Positions 8,560 to 15,970 of a stretch of 57,903 bases of DNA are shown here, in pieces. The stretch is from an uncultured Lachnospiraceae bacterium. GTDB taxonomy: Bacteria; Bacillota; Clostridia; Lachnospirales; Lachnospiraceae. The notes under the pieces are model-generated. The model ran no database searches and had not been told where the DNA came from. It saw only the letters and a list, made by a program, of their open reading frames with translations. A program made the position numbers and the translations under genes. The number at the start of each line of letters is the position of its first letter. The first letter of the stretch is position 1. The stretch covers positions 1 through 57,903 of the forward strand of contig CAJUQB010000020.1 of the NCBI GenBank assembly GCA_910588285.1. The letters are read 5' to 3'.

Positions 8560-9084
8560 TCATACGCATAGAACCTTCTCCCAGGCTCCCGCAAGACGTT
8601 CCAGGGACCAGGCCGCATTGGCCGGGCTGGTGGAGGGAAGCTTATATACCGGCGGCATTGGTGCAGAGGACGCGCCATATGCCGCCGGCTTTTCCGTTGA
8701 GCAATATTTCTGAAAGAGGTCATAGGATTTGCCGCCATTGCAAAGGATTGCCTGAATGGGAGCAGCGGCCAGGATCCGGCTGATATCATTGGGCACCACA
8801 TTCCGAATGGAGCTGTCGGAGGATCCGAGAATGTCACAGCTTGCAATCACGTCCCAGAGGGCAATCCGGTGCAGGCGTAAAAAGTCCCGTTTGTCGTCGG
8901 TTGTCGTCAGCTGGGCATCCGGCGCCAGAAGAGTCCGTAATACGTTCCAGAAGCGGTTCTGGGGATGGCCATAATAGAAGTTGATTTCCCGGGATTTTAC
9001 GGAGGGAAAGGAGCCCAGGATCAGAAACCGGGAATGGGTGTCATATACAGGGCCAAAGGTATGGGCTGCGTGTGTGTATTCCAT
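8560..9084 (-). CDS. DNA-deoxyinosine glycosylase / UDG-superfamily enzyme
   Basis: A 174-residue protein. Motif A is ILGSFPSVKS near residue 26, then YYGHPQNRFW, IALWDVIASCD and the terminal STSPANA motif, all typical of the family annotated as DNA-deoxyinosine glycosylase (HDG/UDG family 6-like). It removes deaminated bases, mainly hypoxanthine, from DNA as the first step of base excision repair. It is transcribed opposite to the AAA gene, with the two stop codons nine bases apart. AGGAGCC lies upstream of the ATG. Complete length for the family. Confidence 0.88.
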   Translation of the reverse strand: MEYTHAAHTFGPVYDTHSRFLILGSFPSVKSREINFYYGHPQNRFWNVLRTLLAPDAQLTTTDDKRDFLRLHRIALWDVIASCDILGSSDSSIRNVVPNDISRILAAAPIQAILCNGGKSYDLFQKYCSTEKPAAYGASSAPMPPVYKLPSTSPANAAWSLERLAGAWEKVLCV

Positions 9085-9259
9085 GGGAGGCTCCTTTCTG
9101 GCAGTCGAAAATCACAACAGCTGAATATCTGATTTCTATTATGCCACAAACAAAGAAAATTTCAAGATTTTTGAAAAAAGATTGCAACAAAATACAGGCT
9201 TATATAGACTATATATATGAGACGGATGAGATGCATCTACTGTCAGATGAGGTGAAGGA

Positions 9260-9802
9260 ATGAGTGATAATTTAAAACTGGTAAAAGCAGCCAGGCGGGG
9301 GGACGTCCAGGCCTTTGCAGAGCTGTACGAGGACGTATACGAGGATATGTACCGCTTTGCACTGTATACCTTGAAGCATACACAGGATGCGGAGGATGTG
9401 GTCAGCGAGACAGTTGCTGCGGCCTATGCCTCCATTCGGAAGCTGCGCTGTGAAGAGGCCTTCAAAGGCTGGATTTTTCGGATCCTGTCCAACAAGTGCA
9501 ACGAGAAGCTGCGGGAATATGCCAGAAGAACGGCATCCCTGGAGGAGCAGGGCGCGTGCAGGGCTGAGGAGGTATCCGGGTTATTTACGGCTGCACCCCA
9601 GAGAGATATGGAAGAGCATATCCTGGTGCGGAAGCTGTTCTTTGAGCTGGAGGAGGAGGAACGGCTGATTATTGCCATGCATGTATTTGGGGGATACAAG
9701 AGCCGGGAGATTGCCCAGATCCTTCAAATGAATGAGAATACGGTCCGCTCCAAGGAGAGCCGGGGCCTGAAAAAGATGGCAGGAAAAATGGGAAAGCCAT
9801 AG
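9260..9802 (+). CDS. ECF-type RNA polymerase sigma factor
   Basis: A 180-residue sigma-70 family protein. Region 2 spans about 10-75 (FAELYEDVYEDMYRFALYTL, DAEDVVSETVAAAY, FKGWIFRILSNKC), and region 4 lies at 120-175 with the helix-turn-helix SREIAQILQMNENTVRSK. Regions 1 and 3 are absent, as in ECF sigma factors. It is followed 41 bases later by a membrane protein whose N-terminus looks like an anti-sigma anchor, so the pair probably forms an envelope-responsive switch. The start at 9260 has GGTGAAGGA just upstream. Confidence 0.9.
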   Translation: MSDNLKLVKAARRGDVQAFAELYEDVYEDMYRFALYTLKHTQDAEDVVSETVAAAYASIRKLRCEEAFKGWIFRILSNKCNEKLREYARRTASLEEQGACRAEEVSGLFTAAPQRDMEEHILVRKLFFELEEEERLIIAMHVFGGYKSREIAQILQMNENTVRSKESRGLKKMAGKMGKP

Positions 9803-9843
9803 CGGCAGGAGCAGCTGTTGGCCGGGAAGATAGGAGGTTTCAG

Positions 9844-11931
9844 ATGACAGAACAGGAATTGCTGGATGCAATCAGAGCATCGGCGGAGGATGTGGAGGCT
9901 CCGGAGCAGCTTGATCCGGAGACAATAAGGAGGCAGTTAGACAAAAAGGGGCAGGTGAAGGAATGCATGGATCATACGGGAAGGAACAGGAAATACCCAT
10001 GGAAGCAATTGGCCTCTGTGGCGGCTGTCCTGGTGCTGGCAGTGGCTGTTACGGCTGTTGTGAAGCTTGGGGCGAAAAAAGCAGGTGACGGCAGCCAAAT
10101 AGCAGGCGGGCCAGAGGTGAGCCAGGAGGCTGCGCCAGAGCAGGAGATGACGGCAGATGGGGCAGCCATGGAGGACAGTCTGGCAGATGGAACAGACAGC
10201 ACCGGGGAGAATGGGGATGCCGGAGCAGCTGCTTCAAAGGGCTCCAAACAGAATGCCGGGGATATGTTTACCGTGGCCAGGGATTATGAGGAAGTATATG
10301 CGCTGCTGGAGGAGAACCAGGCAGGGATATATGATGATATAAAGGAAGACAACATGCTGCAGGCAGAGGCGGCTGTGGATGACGCTGCAGGCGCAGTGAG
10401 AGAATACGAGAAGAGCAGTGAGGATTTTGCAGCATCAGAGAGTGCAGCTTCCGGTACCATGCGGGGGCATTCCAGAACCAATGTTCAGACCGCAGGAGTG
10501 GATGAAAGCGATATTGTGAAAACAGACGGCAGATTTATCTACAGGGTCTGCGCGGATGGTGTTATAATAATAGATATTTCCGGTGAAAGGATGGCCAATG
10601 CAGGAAGGATCCGCCTGGAGGATCCCGGGGCACGGGTAATGGAGATGTATGTGCAGGGAGATACCCTGAACCTGATCCTGCAGCAGGAGGATACCGGCCT
10701 GGAACAGCAGGAGCCTCAGAGTGAAGGAGCGGCGGAGGATGTATTTGCATTGAATGCCAAGAATGCCACGCATCTGCTGACCTATGATATCAGCGATCGG
10801 AGCAAGCCGGTGCTTGTGGGGGACATGGCTCAGGACGGAGCTTATTATACCTCCAGGAAGATCGGTTCCATTGTGTATCTGTTTACCACGGAATACAAAA
10901 TGGAGGAGATTCCGGAGATTGGCAGCAGGAAGGTGGCCTATGATTGTATTTATCTGCCAAAGCGGGGAGCTCAGGGGCTTCTGGTGTCCTCTGTGGACAT
11001 TGGGCAGCCGGAGCAGACGCTGGACCATGTGATGGTGGTAAATGATTATGTGAATATTTATGTCAGCACAGGGGCCATGTATCTGTATCAGACCTCCTGG
11101 CAGGAATCGGGCACCACAACCCAGATTGCAAAATTTACCCTGGATCAGGGAACCATTCAGGCGGTGGGAGCTGTCAGCGTGAAGGGAGAGATTCGGGATA
11201 CCTTTGCCATCCATGAGGGCAGCAAAACCCTGCGGGTATTGACGACTGATTGGGGGGAGGAGCGGCAGGAAAATAATCTCTTTGTGCTGGATGAAAAATT
11301 AAAATTATTGGGCAGCCTTCAGGGGCTGGCTCCGGGAGAGCAGATTTATTCTGCACGCTTCCTGGGGGATATGGCATATTTTGTGACTTACCGCAATACG
11401 GATCCGCTGTTTGCGGTGGATCTTTCCAGTCCGGCGGAGCCCAGGGTGCTGTCGGAGCTGAAGATTACCGGATTTTCCGAATACCTTCATTTCTGGGGGG
11501 AGGATAAGCTCCTGGGAATTGGCTATGAGACAGATCCGGATTCCGGCAGGCAGCAGGGCATGAAGCTGACAATGTTTGATATTTCCAATCCGGCGGAGCT
11601 TGGAGTCATAGACAGCATTGTGCTGAAGGGCCTGGATTACAGCCCGGCGCTGTATGAGTATAAGACAGTGCTGGCGGACAGCAGCGCCAATCTGTTTGGC
11701 TTTGCGGGCGTCGATTACCAGGAGCGCGGGGAAAAGGCTGCCTACTATCTGTATCAGTGGGGGGAAGGCGGTTTTGAGCGGCTGCTGAAGGAGGAGCTGG
11801 AGCAGAATGTGGACACCGGATCATACCGTGGCCTGTACAGCGGAGCGCAGTTCTATCTGGCAGGGCCTGATGGGATCACGGCCTATGACAGGGAGCATGG
11901 GTATGAGAAGAAGGAGAGCCTGAGTTATTAG
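9844..11931 (+). CDS. Membrane-anchored beta-propeller protein, probable sigma-factor partner
   Basis: A 695-residue protein. Residues 1-55 are cytoplasmic and anti-sigma-like (MTEQELLDAIRASAEDV). One membrane span at about 58-76 is followed by a low-complexity Ala/Gly/Glu/Ser linker to about 140. The rest (about 195-690) matches the secreted beta-propeller family PF09826: RTNVQTAGVDESDIVKTDG, repeated blade motifs and LHFWGEDKLLGIGYE. Linkage to the ECF gene suggests that the extracellular propeller senses a ligand or stress and the N-terminus restrains sigma. That role is inferred. A terminator overlaps its stop codon. Confidence 0.82.
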   Translation: MTEQELLDAIRASAEDVEAPEQLDPETIRRQLDKKGQVKECMDHTGRNRKYPWKQLASVAAVLVLAVAVTAVVKLGAKKAGDGSQIAGGPEVSQEAAPEQEMTADGAAMEDSLADGTDSTGENGDAGAAASKGSKQNAGDMFTVARDYEEVYALLEENQAGIYDDIKEDNMLQAEAAVDDAAGAVREYEKSSEDFAASESAASGTMRGHSRTNVQTAGVDESDIVKTDGRFIYRVCADGVIIIDISGERMANAGRIRLEDPGARVMEMYVQGDTLNLILQQEDTGLEQQEPQSEGAAEDVFALNAKNATHLLTYDISDRSKPVLVGDMAQDGAYYTSRKIGSIVYLFTTEYKMEEIPEIGSRKVAYDCIYLPKRGAQGLLVSSVDIGQPEQTLDHVMVVNDYVNIYVSTGAMYLYQTSWQESGTTTQIAKFTLDQGTIQAVGAVSVKGEIRDTFAIHEGSKTLRVLTTDWGEERQENNLFVLDEKLKLLGSLQGLAPGEQIYSARFLGDMAYFVTYRNTDPLFAVDLSSPAEPRVLSELKITGFSEYLHFWGEDKLLGIGYETDPDSGRQQGMKLTMFDISNPAELGVIDSIVLKGLDYSPALYEYKTVLADSSANLFGFAGVDYQERGEKAAYYLYQWGEGGFERLLKEELEQNVDTGSYRGLYSGAQFYLAGPDGITAYDREHGYEKKESLSY

Positions 11932-11950
11932 GGCTCTCCCTTTGTATTTC
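11913..11950 (+). terminator. Terminator overlapping the beta-propeller stop codon
   Basis: GGAGAGCC (11913-11920) pairs with GGCTCTCC (11932-11939) around an 11-base loop that contains the TAG stop. It is followed by CTTTGTATTT. The T tract is interrupted, so termination strength is uncertain. Confidence 0.5.
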
Positions 11951-11965
11951 GTGAAGGGGATTGCT

Positions 11966-12128
11966 ATTGGTGGGTTACTTTTCACGGGTCAGGAATGCGC
12001 ACTAGCTGCGCATTCTGTGAGAACATGATTCAGGAGTGAGGGGCGATTTTTGCGTAGCAAAACTTTAAATATCGCCCAGAATCGTTGCTATGAGCGGCCC
12101 CTCGGGCCGTGAATAGTAACATTGGTGG
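11966..12128. mobile_element. Miniature inverted-repeat element, family G copy 1, with 8-bp target duplication
   Basis: The element covers 11974-12120 (147 bp). Its ends are GTTACTTTTCACGG and CCGTGAATAGTAAC, an imperfect 14-bp inverted repeat. It is flanked by a perfect direct repeat ATTGGTGG at 11966-11973 and 12121-12128. The interior has the hairpin GCGCA-CTAGC-TGCGC, a stem GGGCGAT...ATCGCCC around an inner TTTTGC-GTA-GCAAAA hairpin, and CGGCCC-CTC-GGGCCG. No coding capacity. Copies 2 and 3 are at 14280 and 19048. Confidence 0.85.
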
Positions 12129-12159
12129 TGTGAAAGAGTAGTTTGGACAGAAAAAGGTG

Positions 12160-12188
12160 TTGACGTACGTAAAAACGTACGTTACAAT
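12160..12188 (+). promoter_or_regulatory. Promoter and palindromic operator of the toxin-antitoxin operon
   Basis: A -35 box TTGACG (12160-12165), a 17-base spacer and a -10 box TACAAT (12183-12188) form a strong sigma-A promoter. The spacer contains the inverted repeat ACGTACGT-AAAA-ACGTACGT (12163-12182), placed so that a bound dimer would block RNA polymerase. This is the expected site for Phd/YefM autorepression. Confidence 0.8.
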
Positions 12189-12230
12189 GAAAACAAAAGA
12201 AGGCAAAAGAAAACAAAGGGAGATTTTATT

Positions 12231-12479
12231 ATGTCAACAATCAATATTACAAATGCGAGAAAGGATCTTTATAATCTGGTGGAAAATGCAAACCGATACC
12301 ATGAGCCTGCACTGATTGTTGGGAAAAAGGGAAATGCGGTTTTAATTTCTGAGGATGATTGGCGTGCAATTCAGGAGACATTGTATCTGGATTCCATTCC
12401 GGGAATGACAGAATCAATCCTGGAGGGGGCGAAAACAGCCCTTGCTGATTGCATTCCGGAGGATTCTGTCTCCTGGTAG
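12231..12479 (+). CDS. Phd/YefM family antitoxin
   Basis: An 82-residue protein. The N-terminal MSTINITNARKDLYNLVENA is the Phd/YefM DNA-binding fold, followed by the VLISEDDW strand typical of the family. The last 30 residues form the toxin-binding tail. It neutralises the toxin encoded 14 bases downstream and represses the shared promoter through the palindrome at 12163-12182. AGGGAGA lies upstream of the ATG. Confidence 0.9.
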   Translation: MSTINITNARKDLYNLVENANRYHEPALIVGKKGNAVLISEDDWRAIQETLYLDSIPGMTESILEGAKTALADCIPEDSVSW

Positions 12480-12493
12480 GAAAAGGGGCCATT

Positions 12494-12787
12494 ATGTATC
12501 GAATTGTATATGAAAAAAGGGCTTTGAAGGATCTTGAGAATCTAAAGCGGGCCGGGATTTCCGCAAAAGCCAAGGTGTTGGTGGAGCTTCTGCGCCAGAA
12601 TCCATACCAGAATCCTCCCCAGTATGAAAAGCTTGTGGGAAAGCTGGATGGGATCTATTCCCGTCGGATTAATGTCCAGCATCGGCTGGAATACCAGGTT
12701 TACCAAGAGCAAATAGAGGCAGGCGGTATCCAATATGATGGAACCGTGAAGATCATTCGTATGTGGACACCTTATGCCGGCCGTTGA
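12494..12787 (+). CDS. Txe/YoeB family mRNA interferase toxin
   Basis: A 97-residue protein of the RelE superfamily: YEKRALKDLENLKRAG, GKLDGIYSRRINVQHRLEYQVY and C-terminal KIIRMWTPYAGR, matching the YoeB pattern including the basic catalytic cluster and the aromatic C-terminus. It cleaves mRNA in the ribosome. It is slightly longer than E. coli YoeB through an insertion QIEAGGIQYDG before the last strand. The ATG at 12494 is chosen because it begins the family fold and lies just after the antitoxin stop; an upstream in-frame start would overlap the antitoxin gene. Confidence 0.88.
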   Translation: MYRIVYEKRALKDLENLKRAGISAKAKVLVELLRQNPYQNPPQYEKLVGKLDGIYSRRINVQHRLEYQVYQEQIEAGGIQYDGTVKIIRMWTPYAGR

Positions 12788-12825
12788 CAGCAGGAAGATT
12801 ACCCCATAAAGAGGAATCAATAATC

Positions 12826-13177
12826 ATGGATAAAATAGTAATCATAGAAGATGATGCGCTGATTCTCCTGGACATCAATCTGCCGGGACAGGACGGATAC
12901 TACCTGTGTACCCAGATCCGCCGGTTTTCAGAAGTGCCCATCCTGTTTCTGACAGGACGCAGCACTGCCATGGACGAGAAAAATCATGTATTACCTGTTT
13001 CAGCATCCCGGTGAAATCGTCCCCCGGCTGGAGCTGGTGGAGTATCTCTGGGATCAGGAGATCCACATAGACGACAATACCTTGAGCGTCAATATCATGC
13101 GGATCCGGGAGAAGCTTGAGGCCCTTGGAAAAAGCGGGCTGATACAGACAAAACGGGGAATGGGATATAAGATTTGA
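12826..13177 (+). pseudogene. Broken OmpR/Bce-type response regulator
   Basis: Starts well (MDKIVIIEDDALI) but jumps directly to LLDINLPGQDGYYLC, losing about 40 residues of the receiver domain. After FLTGRSTAMDE the frame is lost and about 80 residues are missing. The winged-helix DNA-binding end resumes in another frame (MYYLFQHPGEIVPRLELVEYLWD ... TKRGMGYKI, to 13177). Only the two ends and the phosphoacceptor region of a roughly 225-residue regulator remain. It was the regulator of the kinase and ABC remnants at 14477-17621. Confidence 0.88.
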
Positions 13178-13184
13178 GGTGAGA

Positions 13185-13232
13185 AGGGGCTGTCGCACCC
13201 CCGATTGTTCAATCGTTAGTGCGGCAGCCCCT
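13185..13232. terminator. Bidirectional terminator hairpin
   Basis: AGGGGCTGTCGCAC (13185-13198) pairs with GTGCGGCAGCCCCT (13219-13232) with one T-G wobble. A second hairpin, CGATTG-TT-CAATCG, lies in the loop. It lies between the regulator remnant on the plus strand and the ArsR gene on the minus strand, whose last codons fall inside the stem. Confidence 0.7.
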
Positions 13233-13785
13233 TTGGCTTAACACGCCAGTATCCTGCTGCATCGCGATTCAAAAGCTGTTCGCCGATCATATCCCTGCGG
13301 ATTGTGCAGAAATCATCATGAAAATCCGCAATTATGATGTTTACCTCCCGCTCAGAGTAGATGCGGTCAAATGCAAAGGCCTGGGCAATGACCTCCAGAA
13401 CAATACGTTCCTTTTTTTTCTGGGCAGGAATGGTCTTCAGCTTCCCGTATTCAAAGAATGCGTCAATTACCTTTTGACGGTATTCTGCATCCCGCCGGGC
13501 CTGAACCTCTGCCTCATCAGACTTCTCCTTAAGAATCTCCAATATGCTTGTTTCAAACATTTCCTTTCTGAGAGAATACATCATGTAGTACTGGCTTTTG
13601 TAGGAAACAACGGCTCCGGCATCTGCCAGCTTTTTCAGATGAAAAGACACCGTAGGGGCCGTAAGGCCCAACCGTTCAGCCAGCCGTTCCACATACATAT
13701 CCTCAATTGCAAGTGACTTTAAAATCTGTAACCGGGACTTATCAGACAAGCACTTAAACATGCGTATCGCTTCTGTCTCTGTCAT
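13216..13785 (-). CDS. ArsR-type helix-turn-helix regulator with DUF2087 domain
   Basis: A 189-residue protein. The N-terminal winged helix (residues 1-80) has MFKCLSDKSRLQILKSL and LTAPTVSFHLKKLADAG, a typical ArsR recognition helix. The C-terminal part (about 115-185) is DUF2087 (KERIVLEVIAQAF, DRIYSEREVNIIIADFHDDFCTIRRDMI). No metal-binding Cys cluster is seen, so metal sensing is doubtful. The ATG at 13785 overlaps the stop of the upstream gene by four bases and has GGGAGGGAG just before it, which settles the start. It forms a two-gene operon with 13782-14153. Confidence 0.88.
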   Translation of the reverse strand: MTETEAIRMFKCLSDKSRLQILKSLAIEDMYVERLAERLGLTAPTVSFHLKKLADAGAVVSYKSQYYMMYSLRKEMFETSILEILKEKSDEAEVQARRDAEYRQKVIDAFFEYGKLKTIPAQKKKERIVLEVIAQAFAFDRIYSEREVNIIIADFHDDFCTIRRDMIGEQLLNRDAAGYWRVKPKGLPH

Positions 13786-14153
13786 TCTTCTCCCTCCCAA
13801 ATTGCTGTAAACCTATTCTTGATCTTTTCGGCAGTGTCAAGCTTGATCTGCTCAATCTGCATCTTGGCTGTGTCGTCGTGTTCCCTGGCCTGATTGTAAG
13901 CAGCTGTCCAATTGGATGGGGTCTGCTGAAGCTTGAGAATGAAAAAGCGTTTCACTGCTTCGGCATCACCCTTGCCGGTCTTAACCGCAACAGAAAATAT
14001 GGTGCGGAAAATGTCATAGACATTCGCTCTTACCTTCTCAAAGACGGCTTCGTCCATACGATCATCGGCCAGTAATTTTTCATTGCACTGTTTGTATAAG
14101 GAAATCTGTTCCTCAAAATAGCTGTTTAGCTTTGATATTTTTTGCTCAATCAT
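13782..14153 (-). CDS. Uncharacterised small helical protein paired with ArsR-DUF2087
   Basis: A 123-residue, highly charged, probably all-helical protein with no signal peptide or membrane span. It starts MIEQKISKLNSYFEEQI and has Glu/Lys/Asp-rich heptad-like stretches. I do not recognise a named family. It is translationally coupled to the ArsR-DUF2087 gene (ATGA overlap). AGGAGGG (rc of 14162-14168) lies upstream of its ATG. A role as protein partner or antagonist of the regulator is possible but unsupported by motif. Confidence 0.7.
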   Translation of the reverse strand: MIEQKISKLNSYFEEQISLYKQCNEKLLADDRMDEAVFEKVRANVYDIFRTIFSVAVKTGKGDAEAVKRFFILKLQQTPSNWTAAYNQAREHDDTAKMQIEQIKLDTAEKIKNRFTAIWEGEE

Positions 14154-14279
14154 ACGATAACCCTCCTGTGGCTGCTTTGCAAATTACATTGTGACATATG
14201 GTATGGAACTGTATATTGATTTTACTATCTTCTTTTTGAAATGTCAATATCTATTTTTATATATATCAAAACAAAACAG

Positions 14280-14389
14280 AATTCCGTGAGGACATGATTC
14301 AGAAGTGAGGGGCGATTTTTGCGTAGCAAAACTTTAAATATCGCCCCGAATCGTTGCTATGAACGGCCCCTCGGGCCGTTCATAGCAAC
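14280..14389. mobile_element. Family G repeat, copy 2, left end missing
   Basis: Matches copies 1 and 3 from ATTCCGTGAG onward, with the same inner stem GGGGCGAT...ATCGCCCC and TTTTGC-GTA-GCAAAA hairpin. Its right end is a perfect 17-bp palindrome, GTTGCTATGAACGGCCC (14353-14369) and GGGCCGTTCATAGCAAC (14373-14389), where copies 1 and 3 have mismatches. The outer left terminus and a target duplication are absent. The rest of the 14154-14476 gap is AT-rich upstream DNA of the minus-strand operon with no gene seen. Confidence 0.75.
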
Positions 14390-14476
14390 AGGAAGGATGA
14401 GAAGTTATGAGAAATACAAGGAACAGGTAGAAATAAAGGAAAATTATTTTTTTCAGCGCTTTTATGGCTTTTCGGA

Positions 14477-15358
14477 TTGAAAAGCGGCCAGCTACTTTTG
14501 CTGTGGATCTGCTTCCTCGTCATGGCTGGCGGCTGCTTTTTGTGGGATTATCTGGCCCGGCGCCGGCGGTTTCAATATTTGCATTCTGTCATGGATTCCC
14601 TGGATCAGAAGTATTTGTTCGGGGAGATTACGGATGAGCCGCTATCCCAGATGGAACAGGTATTCTGGGGTCTGATGAAGTCTGCTTTGAAAACCATGAC
14701 AGATGAAGTGGCGGCCTCCAGGCGGCTGAATCAGGAATACCGGGATTTTATAGAACAGTGGATTCACGAAATGAAAATCCCCATCACCGGAATGCAGCTG
14801 ATTGCCCAAAGCGTGGAACGTGTGCTGTTCTATGCGCGGCTGGGCAGCGTGGAGAAGGATTATCTGGTTACAGAGGTGTCGCTGAAGGCCTGTGCCCTGG
14901 AGGTGCTGGCACAAAGTAAGCAATTCCTGATCCAGAACAATGCCTGCATCCATACGGAGGGCCTGGTGGACATGGTGTATTCCGATCAAAAATGGCTTCA
15001 ATTTATGCTGAACCAGATTCTTATGAACAGCGTCAAGTATCGGTCCGGCCGTCCCCTGGTGATTGACCTGGCCTCCCGGGACCAGGGAGACTATGTAACC
15101 CTGTCTGTTACGGACAATGGCATGGGCGTGAAGGAGAGTGAGCTGGGCCGTGTCTTTGATAAGGGGTTCGTGGGAAGCAATGGCCGGGCCGGAAAAAACG
15201 CAACCGGCATCGGTCTGTACCTGTGCGACCAGCTCTGCACCAAGATGGGAATCAGCATAGAGATGCAGTCAAAAGCCGGGGAATATACCACCGTTCTATT
15301 CCATTTTCCCAAGAGCAATGCCTGGAGAATTTCGGATTCTTACAAATCTGTTAGATAA
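14477..15358 (+). pseudogene. Truncated Bce-type sensor histidine kinase
   Basis: An open 293-codon frame that has lost key parts. It begins at a TTG without a ribosome site, and the first of the two N-terminal membrane spans of this kinase family is gone. The H-box (QWIHEMKIPITGMQLI) joins directly to VERVLFYARLGSVEKDYL, so about 25 residues of the dimerisation hairpin are missing. The ATPase half keeps the N box (MLNQILMNSVKY), DNGMG and GIGLYL. Phosphotransfer is unlikely without a proper four-helix bundle. It belongs with the broken regulator at 12826 and the transporter remnants that follow. Confidence 0.78.
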
Positions 15359-15446
15359 CATCAAGCTACTTATATACAAGCAGGGGGCTCCATTTGATAA
15401 TATAATTGGGAATTAATTGCCAAGGGAAAGGTGGTGGAATGGCAAA

Positions 15447-15970
15447 ATGCCAAACCGCAAAGAATCACTGCTCCATGTGGAGCATATTGAAAAATATTAC
15501 GGGAGCCCCGGCCATATTCTGCTGGATGGCCAGGACATCACAGCCATTACGGCGGATCACATAGCAGCCTTTCGCCGGGATTCTCTGGGCTTTGTGTTTC
15601 AGGATTTCAATTTGCTGGACACGCTGACCCTGGAAGAAAATATGGCGCTGCCCCTGACCATCAGCGGAGTGCCTCCCCGCGAAATTGACAAACGTGTCCG
15701 CAGGATTGCAGAGCGGCTGCACATCAGCGACACTCTGAAAAGATCTCCCGGATCCTGCTGGAGGTCATGGCAGATTTTAACCGGGAAATGGGCGCAACCA
15801 TTCTGATGGTGACGCATGATGCCTTAAGCGCCAGCTATGGGGAACGGGTTCTGTTTCTGAAGGACGGGCGCATGTTTAACGAGATTCGCAAAGGGGAAAA
15901 GGCACGGGATATCTTTTACCATGAAATCCTCGGCGTCCTCTCCCTGCTGGGAGGTGAAAAGCCATGCTGA
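15447..15970 (+). pseudogene. Broken BceA-type ABC ATPase
   Basis: Begins with LLHVEHIEKYYG but skips straight to HILLDGQDITAI, so the Walker A loop is deleted. It continues through FVFQDFNLLDTLTLEENMALPL, then loses the signature and Walker B region and the frame after LHISDTLKR. A second frame supplies the end, LLEVMADFNREMGATILMVTHD ... GGEKPC. Without P-loop, signature or Walker B it cannot bind or hydrolyse ATP. The end overlaps the permease start by seven bases, as in an intact BceAB operon. A TATAAT at 15401 may be the old promoter. Confidence 0.85.

Noticed and set aside
9072..9263. A 63-codon frame upstream of the sigma factor gene.
   Set aside because: It begins antisense inside the glycosylase gene start, has no ribosome site, and covers the region where the sigma promoter should lie.
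14401..14480. Short frame ending FFQRFYGFSD before the kinase remnant.
   Set aside because: It lies next to a repeat and has no ribosome site or recognisable family, so a fragment cannot be told from chance.
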